The notes under the pieces are model-generated. The model searched no databases. It was given only the letters and a program-made list of their open reading frames with translations, and was not told where the DNA came from. A program made the translations under genes and the position numbers. Positions 1 to 4,662 of a stretch of 14,986 nucleotides of DNA are shown here, piece after piece; the first letter of the stretch is position 1, and each line of letters begins with the position of its first letter. The DNA lies in assembly GCA_001563995.1 (NCBI GenBank), contig LKMV01000015.1:1-14986 (forward strand), read 5' to 3'. This DNA comes from Nanohaloarchaea archaeon PL-Br10_U2g16 (GTDB lineage: Archaea > Nanohalarchaeota > Nanosalinia > Nanosalinales > Nanosalinaceae).

Positions 1-93
1 ACGGAAACAGTGTTTCTAGTTAGAGAAGAACAGAGTACAGATCTATATTTGACGTTGAGAGAGTTGATAAACCAGAACAAGGTTCAATCTTGA
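1..93 (+). CDS. C-terminal fragment of an unknown protein (5' end outside window)
   Basis: Frame 1 of the + strand is open from the window edge to a TGA at 91-93. It gives 30 residues, beginning TETVFLVREEQ and ending NQNKVQS. The composition (Glu/Asp/Leu/Val-rich, with an amphipathic LTLRELI stretch) resembles the tail of a real acidic protein rather than random translation. Thirty codons could stay open by chance, and nothing identifies a family. The stop precedes the tRNA-derived hairpin region, so this would be the last gene before the tRNA locus. Confidence 0.42.
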   Translation, partial: TETVFLVREEQSTDLYLTLRELINQNKVQS

Positions 94-130
94 ATCAATC
101 ATCACAAGAACAGATGAGTTTCAGAAGTTT

Positions 131-152
131 TGCGGCGTCCGGGATTTGAACC
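131..152 (-). pseudogene. tRNA-Gly 3'-end fragment (T-loop, T-stem 3' strand, acceptor 3' strand, discriminator A)
   Basis: Read on the - strand this is the T-loop UUCAAAU, then CCCGG, ACGCCGC and A, identical to the 3' end of the intact tRNA-Gly at 398-526. The exact match extends over 24 nt (129-152 versus 396-419). Upstream, the T-stem 5' strand is CGCGG instead of CCGGG, giving two mismatches. No GCGGCGU acceptor 5' strand can be found, so this is not a complete tRNA. Tandem duplication, gene conversion, or an attachment-site duplication left by an integrating element could each produce it. Confidence 0.7.
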
Positions 153-158
153 GCGTTC

Positions 159-399
159 GAAAACAAGTTTTCTGCAAGGGCCAAATCACCGGCCTTAGCA
201 TCGCTGAAAGCGATGCGGCGCGCATCATAAAAAAAAATGATGCTCCAAGCACGTTTTCCGGAGGAAAAAGTGCAGCTTCCGGGATTCGAAAATCAAAGAT
301 TTGAATATTCTATGAAAAGATCTTTATCAAAAGAATGGCCTGAAAGAGATGCCCTCGCCGGAGGGCATGGCTTGTGTTGATCAAACTGACAGCAGTTTG
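159..399. repeat. Cluster of adjacent short perfect inverted repeats (hairpins)
   Basis: This non-coding stretch is largely built of consecutive inverted repeats with tiny loops. They are: 159-172 (6 bp, AA loop); 176-196 (AAGG/CC, one bulge); 198-216 (8 bp, GAA loop); 222-243 (7 bp, A8 loop); 250-272 (TTTTCC/GGAAAA plus CAC/GTG, GGA loop); 290-302 (AAATC/GATTT, AAA loop); the palindrome AAAGATCTTT at 316-325; 349-368 (8 bp, GCCG loop); and 382-399 (7 bp, ACAG loop, overlapping the tRNA 3' end). The hairpins differ from one another, so this is not a CRISPR array. The 250-272 and 290-302 elements share sequence with the two hairpins of the tRNA-Gly intron. The region could be remnants of tRNA introns, a structured RNA, or a site of palindrome growth. 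Confidence 0.75.
271..290 (-). pseudogene. Second tRNA 3'-end fragment
   Basis: Read on the - strand this gives a T-loop UUCGAAU followed by CCCGG, AAGCUGC and A, the layout of a tRNA 3' end with discriminator A. It matches the fragment at 131-152 at 17 of 20 positions. The sequence before the T-loop does not supply the CCGGG strand. No matching acceptor 5' strand (GCAGCUU) is present, so only the terminal part exists. On its 5' side (minus orientation) it continues into a 17-nt sequence shared with the tRNA-Gly intron (286-302 equals 442-458). Confidence 0.55.
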
Positions 400-526
400 C
401 GGCGTCCGGGATTTGAACCCGGGTTACGTGCAATCTGCCGATCGAAAATCAAAGATTTTCTTAAACTCACTTCCGGAGGAAGCAAGTGTTGGCAAGCACG
501 TGTCTTAGCCACTGGACCAACGCCGC
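398..526 (-). tRNA. tRNA-Gly(GCC) with an anticodon-loop intron
   Basis: The 5' acceptor strand GCGGCGU (526-520) pairs perfectly with ACGCCGC (405-399), with discriminator A at 398. The D arm uses GUC/GAC. The anticodon stem is CGUGC/GCACG (500-496 with 431-427). The variable loop is UAAC and the T arm is CCGGG-UUCAAAU-CCCGG. The CCA end is not encoded. Removing a 57-nt intron between positions 37 and 38 leaves the seven-base loop UUGCCAU and the anticodon GCC, so the product reads GGC/GGU. The gene lies just downstream of the prenyltransferase gene on the same strand. A TATA-like element at 555-564 suggests its own promoter. Confidence 0.93.
433..489 (-). other. tRNA-Gly intron (57 nt, canonical 37/38 site) with two perfect hairpins
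   Basis: Exon/intron pairing can form a relaxed bulge-helix-bulge: UUGC(C) of the anticodon loop pairs with (G)GCAG at the intron end, leaving small bulges at both cut sites for the archaeal tRNA-splicing endonuclease. Inside the intron there is a 7-bp hairpin with an AAA loop (444-460) and a 5-bp CTTCC/GGAAG hairpin with a GGA loop (470-482). Both hairpin sequences recur in part in the flanking non-coding region. The exact splice boundaries are inferred from the need for a seven-base loop. Confidence 0.8.
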
Positions 527-554
527 TAACTGTTTCAACTGTCGGAGGTCAGAG

Positions 555-564
555 TTATAAAATA
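555..564 (-). promoter_or_regulatory. TATA-like box for tRNA-Gly
   Basis: On the - strand this reads as an A/T-only TATTTTATAA block centred about 34 nt before tRNA position 1, which allows a short 5' leader. It contains the stop codon of the upstream prenyltransferase gene, so the tRNA promoter is embedded in the end of that reading frame. Confidence 0.5.
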
Positions 565-1418
565 TGGTTTATGGTCCAAACTGTCTCAGGGTACAGGTAG
601 TATTGGATGAAGAATAGATACGTTACCGCTATAAAAAGATAGTACCAAGGGTTTACCTTGGACATCCAGTAATCAGGATCTGGCCTCCATCTAAGTGCGA
701 TCCCTCCAAAGCTAAGGGCTATTAGGTATGTTCTAGGTACCAGAAGCTTAATTCCTGAGAAGATAGCTGAAACTGATGTAAGAACAGTGGCCAGGGCCAA
801 GGTATAGGTTCTTCCAAGAAATACTGCTGTAGTTTTCTCTCCAGCTTCTTTATCGGGTCTGTAATCTAAAGCCGCTGCGTAGAGATGAGCTCCCATTACT
901 GAGAAAGCTACCCAGTAGAAGCCGGACGGAAAATGAGAGATGTTACTGCCTAAGCTATATCCTGCTATTGAAGGGATTAAAACATAACCTATGCCGTTTG
1001 TCAGAGCATCAAGAACCGGACGGGATTTGAACTTCATAGGTGGAACTGAGTATAAAACCGCTCCTAGTATCATTCCAGAAACTGCAGCGAGATTTATCAG
1101 GTTAATTGTAATAAAAGAGCTAAATAATAACATCAAAGCCACTAAGCAGGATGAGTACTTAACTAAATTCTCCCTGTAGCTATTTATACCAAGATCAGTT
1201 TTCCTTGAATTCTTCATATCCGTTTCTTGATCGTATATATCGTTGAGTCCGTATACCATCAGCGAGTATGGAAATGAAAGTAAAACTGCCTGAAAAGTTG
1301 TGACTAGGCTCCATTCGGCCCCTGAAAAGATGACTCCTGCTATGTATCCTAGGGGAAAGATCGGCCATAGGAACGGTCTGCTAACTTTCAGTAGGAAAGC
1401 TATGTCGGAGCGGTCCAT
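555..1418 (-). CDS. UbiA-family prenyltransferase (possibly carotenoid/lycopene elongase-like)
   Basis: A 287-residue, very hydrophobic integral membrane protein of the UbiA superfamily. These enzymes transfer prenyl diphosphate chains to lipids, quinones or carotenoids. The first Asp-rich motif is NDIYDQETD (N59, D60, D63, D67). The second is DYRPDKEAGEKT (D185, D189). Both bind Mg-diphosphate. The segments YSVPPMKFKSRPVLD and NGIGYVLIPSIAGY resemble the archaeal branch that includes haloarchaeal C50-carotenoid (lycopene elongase) enzymes; that sub-assignment is from memory of the family and is less sure than UbiA itself. The frame is open upstream to 1538, but that would overlap the divergent flavoprotein gene, and the added residues are not membrane-like. 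The Met at 1418, followed by a typical SRPFLWP start helix, is therefore preferred. Confidence 0.88.
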   Translation of the reverse strand: MDRSDIAFLLKVSRPFLWPIFPLGYIAGVIFSGAEWSLVTTFQAVLLSFPYSLMVYGLNDIYDQETDMKNSRKTDLGINSYRENLVKYSSCLVALMLLFSSFITINLINLAAVSGMILGAVLYSVPPMKFKSRPVLDALTNGIGYVLIPSIAGYSLGSNISHFPSGFYWVAFSVMGAHLYAAALDYRPDKEAGEKTTAVFLGRTYTLALATVLTSVSAIFSGIKLLVPRTYLIALSFGGIALRWRPDPDYWMSKVNPWYYLFIAVTYLFFIQYYLYPETVWTINHIL

Positions 1419-1443
1419 CTTATTTTCGGATAACCTTAATCCA

Positions 1444-1451
1444 TTAAAAAT
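1444..1451 (+). promoter_or_regulatory. TATA-like box for the thioredoxin-reductase-like gene
   Basis: TTAAAAAT is centred about 27 nt upstream of the ATG at 1475, the spacing expected for an archaeal leaderless transcript. The same A/T block sits about 30 nt before the divergent prenyltransferase start on the other strand, so this 56-nt gap could serve both genes. Confidence 0.45.
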
Positions 1452-1474
1452 GTTGGATGGCTTATATCTATAAG

Positions 1475-2407
1475 ATGAAAGACCTGATAATAGTAGGTGG
1501 CGCGGTAGCTGCCCAGACAGCAGCAATTTACGCAGCAAGATCCGGTATGGATGTGCTTGTGATAGCGGACGAGTACGGCGGACAGATAAACAATACTGAC
1601 GTAGTAGAAAACTACACAGGAATCAAAACGATATCAGGTCCGGACTTGGCTGAAAGATATGTTGAGCATATGAGGGATTACGATGTAGAAGAGGAAAAAG
1701 GAGAGAAAGTGATCGATATAAGGAAAGAAGACGGAACTTTTGAGGTGGAAAACGAGTCAGGCGATACTTTTAAGTCCTACTCAGTTTTAATAGCTACAGG
1801 AGGGTCCCGTAGAAAGCTCAATGTTCCTGGAGAGCAGGAGTTTGAGAACAAAGGTGTTGCTTACTGTGCTGTATGTGACGGACCTCTTTACCAGGGTGAA
1901 GAAGTCGCTGTTATAGGCGGAGGTTATGCAGGTACCGAGGCAGCAGTCTACTTATCGGATATATGTGAAAAAGTCTATGTTTTATCCCGTTCAGGCATTC
2001 TTAAGGGAGAAGAGATCACAATAGAAAAAGTAGAAGAGGCGAAAAACGTTGAAGTGTTAAGAGGTGCCTCTACAACCGAGTTTTACGGAGATAACATGTT
2101 GGAAGGCCTGAGGTATGAAGATGATAACGGTGATATACAGGAGCTGGAGGTTACCGGCGCTTTTATCGAGATAGGTACTGTGCCTAACTCGGATATAACC
2201 GATCTAGTAGATAAAGACGACTCAGGTCATATAGTAGTTGACAAGGATCTCGAGACCGGTGTTGATGGGCTTTACGCAGCAGGGGATGTGGTAAAATGGG
2301 GAGCGCAGCAGCTGATAGTATCGGGCGGCCAGGCATGTCAGGCTGCACTCAATGCATCAGATTATGTGAAGGAGAAAAAGTCTGAGAAGAGTCGAGGCGG
2401 GCTATAA
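1475..2407 (+). CDS. trxB: Thioredoxin-reductase-like FAD/NAD(P) flavoprotein disulfide reductase
   Basis: At 310 residues it has the normal length of a low-molecular-weight thioredoxin reductase, which passes electrons from NAD(P)H through FAD to a redox-active Cys pair. The pair is CAVC (C131, C134), inside the second nucleotide-binding domain. The second Rossmann motif GGGYAG (148-153) is intact. The C-terminal FAD-binding AAGDV (268-272) and QLIVSGGQACQAA segments are present. Two oddities stand out. The first dinucleotide motif reads GGAVAA instead of GGGPAG. The usual HRR(D) stretch that grips the NADPH phosphate is replaced by SRSGILKG (171-178), so the donor may be NADH or something else. 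The ATG at 1475 is preferred over 1457 because the family begins directly with the first beta strand. Confidence 0.9.
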   Translation: MKDLIIVGGAVAAQTAAIYAARSGMDVLVIADEYGGQINNTDVVENYTGIKTISGPDLAERYVEHMRDYDVEEEKGEKVIDIRKEDGTFEVENESGDTFKSYSVLIATGGSRRKLNVPGEQEFENKGVAYCAVCDGPLYQGEEVAVIGGGYAGTEAAVYLSDICEKVYVLSRSGILKGEEITIEKVEEAKNVEVLRGASTTEFYGDNMLEGLRYEDDNGDIQELEVTGAFIEIGTVPNSDITDLVDKDDSGHIVVDKDLETGVDGLYAAGDVVKWGAQQLIVSGGQACQAALNASDYVKEKKSEKSRGGL

Positions 2408-2455
2408 CATATTATATTTTATGTTTACCGGAACTATCGGAATATTCTCCTTTCT

Positions 2456-2466
2456 ATTTTAAATTA
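2456..2466 (+). promoter_or_regulatory. TATA-like box for the 136-residue gene
   Basis: An A/T-only TTTTAAATTAA lies 22-32 nt before the ATG at 2488, consistent with a leaderless archaeal promoter. Confidence 0.45.
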
Positions 2467-2487
2467 AAGAATCTTAATTACAAATTT

Positions 2488-2898
2488 ATGAAACAGGGTG
2501 TCATTTACTCACAGAACGGTTTCAATACTGCTGAAAACCTAACTTTAAACGATACCTCTGATAAGTATCAGGCTGAAAGAGGCTATCAGTCCTCGGTCAG
2601 TTGGTTTGAAAATAGGATTGAGGACGCTGTGGATGAAGATCGGCTTCTGCCGGATGAATCCGCGGTTATATCTACTGCTCTTAGGATAGGTCTCTGTTAT
2701 ATAGAAAGCTCCGAGCTGGACGCAATGGATCTTACACACCAGGTTTGGTTGGAGACAGGTAAAAAAGAGAGATTAAAGAAAGATATTATAGAGAGTTTAT
2801 CCGAGCTTATAGACAGAAGATCTGTTGAAGAAGGATTTGACGAATTTAAACTTGGTGAGCTAGTTGAGATACATAGAAAGTTTAGAGAAACTTATTAA
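2488..2898 (+). CDS. Hypothetical acidic helical protein, 136 residues
   Basis: I do not recognise a family. The protein is acidic and soluble. A polar N-terminal third is followed by mainly helical sequence from about residue 35 (SSVSWFENRIEDAVDEDR) to the end, with amphipathic helices around 56-75 and 93-118. It has no signal peptide, membrane segment or metal-binding cluster, and only a single Cys. Its own TATA-like element and the 89-nt and 69-nt gaps on either side suggest an independent transcript. Codon use matches the neighbours. A DNA-binding ribbon-helix-helix or a regulatory partner of the adjacent kinase are possible, but nothing in the sequence decides it. Confidence 0.75.
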   Translation: MKQGVIYSQNGFNTAENLTLNDTSDKYQAERGYQSSVSWFENRIEDAVDEDRLLPDESAVISTALRIGLCYIESSELDAMDLTHQVWLETGKKERLKKDIIESLSELIDRRSVEEGFDEFKLGELVEIHRKFRETY

Positions 2899-2940
2899 CT
2901 ATTTAAAATTATTTCTATATATTTAATCAGAAACAGAGTA

Positions 2941-2949
2941 TTTATATTT
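2941..2949 (+). promoter_or_regulatory. TATA-like box for the hybrid kinase gene
   Basis: TTTATATTT is centred 23 nt before the TTG at 2968 and 32 nt before the in-frame TTG at 2977. It supports a leaderless transcript but does not settle which TTG is used. Confidence 0.5.
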
Positions 2950-2967
2950 TGGTATTCAAACTTTTAC

Positions 2968-4071
2968 TTGATAAAATTGGTCGAAGATATAGATATACTT
3001 TATGTAGAAGATAATGAAAGTCTTGGAGAGCTAATGGAAAGCTATATGGAAGAGGAGTCCGGCTGGACTGTAGATTTTATTTCAGATCCTACAGAGGCGA
3101 AAGATCTACTGGAACAGGAACAGTATGACGTAATTGTATCGGATCACAACATGCCGGAGAAGAACGGTCTGGATCTATACGAAGATATTAAGGAAGAGTA
3201 TGAAGATATACCTTTCCTGCTTTATACAGGCAAAGGTAGTGAGGAGATAGCAGCTGAAGCTGTTTCTCTAGGAGTGGATAGTTATGTGAAGAAAGGAGGC
3301 TCCGGTTCTTTAGACCTACTTTCTAATGAGATATCGAACAAGGTTGAAAAGAGGCGAACCGAACAAGAACTACATAAAAGTAGAAAAAAGCTTGAACAAG
3401 AACATCAACTACTTGAAAACTTTGCAAGTATCGTCTCACATGATCTTAGGAACCCTTTGAACGTTTTACAGTCTTATGTAGATATACTTCAAAGAGATCT
3501 TTCAGAAGAGTATATTGAGGAAAATCCTGAGGTTCAGACATATTTAGATCATATGGAAAGCTCTACTGAGCGAATGGAAGAGATTATAGAGTATGCTTTA
3601 AAGTATGAAGAAGTAGGTCTTCCGGTAGATGAGACCGAAACGGTAGGGCTGGATAGCTTAGCTTCTGACTGTTGGGAAAATGTAGAATCAGAGGATTCAT
3701 CTTTGAATGTTATAGGTGATATCAGTATTGAAGCGGATGAACCAAGACTGAAGAGTTTGATGGAGAACCTGTACAGTAACTCTATCGATCACGGTGGAGA
3801 AGATGTCGAGGTTACTGTTGGGCCTATACAGCCTATGCATACAAGTACAAGGGCTCCGGAAGCTGGGAGAAGAGGTTTCTTTGTTGAAGATGACGGACCA
3901 GGCGTTCCTGAAGGTATAGAGGATAAGATATTTGATTTCGGTGTCAGCTCTGATCAAAACGGCACAGGATTCGGATTATCTATCGTAGACCAGGTTGTAA
4001 AGTCCCATGGCTGGGATATCGATTATAAGTATTCGGACGGAGCAAGATGGGAAATTACCGTAAATGAGTAA
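2968..4071 (+). CDS. Hybrid REC-histidine kinase (receiver domain, HisKA, HATPase_c)
   Basis: A 367-residue soluble signalling protein. Residues 7-125 form a receiver domain with the acidic pair E14/D15, phospho-acceptor D59 (VIVSDHNMPEKNG), T87 and K108 or K109. After a charged coiled linker comes a HisKA helix with H158 in SHDLRNPLN. The HATPase_c domain follows, with the N-box LMENLYSNSIDHG (N267, N271), the G1 box DDGPGV (308-313) and the G2 box GTGFGL (332-337). There is no PAS, GAF or membrane sensor, so it probably receives phosphate or a conformational signal through its own receiver. REC-first kinases of this order are common in haloarchaea. The start is a TTG codon; TTG at 2977 would shorten it by three residues and keep the receiver complete. 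Confidence 0.93.
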   Translation: MIKLVEDIDILYVEDNESLGELMESYMEEESGWTVDFISDPTEAKDLLEQEQYDVIVSDHNMPEKNGLDLYEDIKEEYEDIPFLLYTGKGSEEIAAEAVSLGVDSYVKKGGSGSLDLLSNEISNKVEKRRTEQELHKSRKKLEQEHQLLENFASIVSHDLRNPLNVLQSYVDILQRDLSEEYIEENPEVQTYLDHMESSTERMEEIIEYALKYEEVGLPVDETETVGLDSLASDCWENVESEDSSLNVIGDISIEADEPRLKSLMENLYSNSIDHGGEDVEVTVGPIQPMHTSTRAPEAGRRGFFVEDDGPGVPEGIEDKIFDFGVSSDQNGTGFGLSIVDQVVKSHGWDIDYKYSDGARWEITVNE

Positions 4072-4100
4072 ACTGTCATACTCTAAAGTATTGTGGAACA

Positions 4101-4109
4101 TTAATTTTT
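4101..4109 (+). promoter_or_regulatory. TATA-like box for the small zinc-ribbon gene
   Basis: TTAATTTTT is centred about 28 nt upstream of the ATG at 4133. This spacing is the main reason for choosing that start over the two upstream Met codons. Confidence 0.4.
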
Positions 4110-4132
4110 CTATGAACAAGCCTGAGACAAAG

Positions 4133-4354
4133 ATGTCTAAATGTGTTTTCTGTGGAAAGAACGCCACGAAGACAAACTCGGAGAACCAGCCCGTCTGTAA
4201 AGAACATAAGGGGAAAGAGCCGAGGGATGTAGGCTGTCCGGAGTGCGGTATGCCTATGAAGATAAAAGAAGGAAGGTACGGTTACTTTTGGGGCTGTGAA
4301 GGTTATCCTCAGTGTGACAAGACTTACCAGATTGAGAGCCTCATCGAAGATTAA
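4133..4354 (+). CDS. Small double zinc-finger protein with topoisomerase-type zinc ribbon
   Basis: A 73-residue protein with two metal sites. Residues 4-25 carry C-x2-C-x14-C-x2-H (C4, C7, C22, H25). Residues 35-61 carry C-x2-C-x16-C-x5-C with GCPECGMPM and WGCEGYPQCDKT, the signature of the C-terminal zinc ribbons of type IA topoisomerases (zf-C4_Topoisom), which contact single-stranded nucleic acid. As a free-standing mini-protein it is a likely nucleic-acid or protein adaptor; the function is inferred. The frame is open to 4064, where ATG overlaps the kinase stop by 8 nt, and there is another Met at 4112. The added residues lack family-like sequence, and the TATA spacing favours 4133. Coupled translation from 4064 remains possible. 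Confidence 0.82.
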   Translation: MSKCVFCGKNATKTNSENQPVCKEHKGKEPRDVGCPECGMPMKIKEGRYGYFWGCEGYPQCDKTYQIESLIED

Positions 4355-4370
4355 AAATATAGGTTACTGG

Positions 4371-4502
4371 CTATGCCATAATTTCGCTGCCGTTCAGACA
4401 GGACTTATGGCAGTAGCCGTCCTCAGAGACTATGTATCTCTCTTTGTCTTTGACGTTTTGACCACAGAGCATGCACTGGCCTAGCTTTGTTCCGATATTC
4501 AT
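4371..4502 (-). CDS. Very small zinc-binding protein, 43 residues
   Basis: The - strand encodes MNIGTKLGQC followed by MLCGQNVKDKERY, ending in NGSEIMA. It has C10-x2-C13 and C31-H32-x2-C35, a treble-clef/LIM-like ligand set. An AAAGGTGG Shine-Dalgarno-like sequence lies 8 nt before the ATG, and a TATA-like TTTAAATA lies 40-47 nt before it. The stop is 16 nt past the end of the convergent zinc-ribbon gene. It belongs to the class of tiny single-domain zinc proteins common in halophilic archaea; its specific role is unknown. It is the better explanation of this stretch than the Cys-poor frame on the other strand. Confidence 0.75.
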   Translation of the reverse strand: MNIGTKLGQCMLCGQNVKDKERYIVSEDGYCHKSCLNGSEIMA

Positions 4503-4510
4503 TAGCTTTT

Positions 4511-4518
4511 CCACCTTT
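4511..4518 (-). promoter_or_regulatory. Shine-Dalgarno-like site for the 43-residue zinc protein
   Basis: On the - strand this reads AAAGGTGG, complementary to the 16S rRNA tail. It sits 8 nt before the ATG at 4502 and supports that start and the reality of the gene. Confidence 0.5.
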
Positions 4519-4540
4519 AAGAAATACTTCTCCTTATCCC

Positions 4541-4548
4541 TTATTTAA
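4541..4548 (-). promoter_or_regulatory. TATA-like box for the 43-residue zinc protein
   Basis: TTTAAATA on the - strand, centred about 43 nt before the ATG. Transcription would then start about 16 nt before the ATG, just including the Shine-Dalgarno site. Confidence 0.4.
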
Positions 4549-4585
4549 ACGATTGAAACAGCTGTAACCGGTTCTTTTCCAAATG

Positions 4586-4631
4586 GTAACTTGACAGGGA
4601 AAGTAAAAATGTATTCATCTGTTTAAGTTAC
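4586..4631 (+). promoter_or_regulatory. Candidate operator: GTAACTT / AAGTTAC inverted repeat next to a TATA box
   Basis: GTAACTT at 4586-4592 and its inverse AAGTTAC at 4625-4631 flank 32 nt. The right arm directly abuts the TATA-like element of the regulator gene. A third GTAAC occurs at 4564-4568, fused to the palindrome AACCGGTT (4566-4573). The spacing of the arms (about three helical turns) and their position fit a regulator-binding site, perhaps for autoregulation by the winged-helix protein encoded downstream. This is inference from position only. Confidence 0.35.
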
Positions 4632-4639
4632 TTATAAAA
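4632..4639 (+). promoter_or_regulatory. TATA-like box for the wHTH-REC gene
   Basis: TTATAAAA is centred about 28 nt before the ATG at 4663, a clear leaderless-type archaeal promoter. Confidence 0.55.
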
Positions 4640-4662
4640 CTATTCTTCACACAGCTTCTAAC

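Noticed and set aside
131..270. A complete second (type II) tRNA using the hairpins as arms
   Set aside because: A variable-arm-like hairpin (159-172) and an anticodon-arm-like hairpin (176-196) exist. However, the T-stem has two mismatches, the candidate anticodon loop does not fit, and no acceptor 5' strand pairs with ACGCCGC.
159..399. CRISPR array
   Set aside because: The inverted repeats differ in sequence and there are no regularly spaced identical direct repeats or spacers. No cas genes are present.
349..600. 83-residue + strand frame across the tRNA
   Set aside because: It runs through the tRNA-Gly gene and its intron on the other strand and through a perfect hairpin. The translation has no protein-like pattern.
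1419..1538. N-terminal extension of the prenyltransferase to 1538
   Set aside because: It would overlap the start of the divergent flavoprotein and adds 40 residues not typical of UbiA proteins.
4296..4484. 62-residue + strand frame after the zinc-ribbon gene
   Set aside because: It overlaps the zinc-ribbon gene out of frame and lies antisense to the 43-residue zinc protein, which has better coding and ribosome-site evidence.
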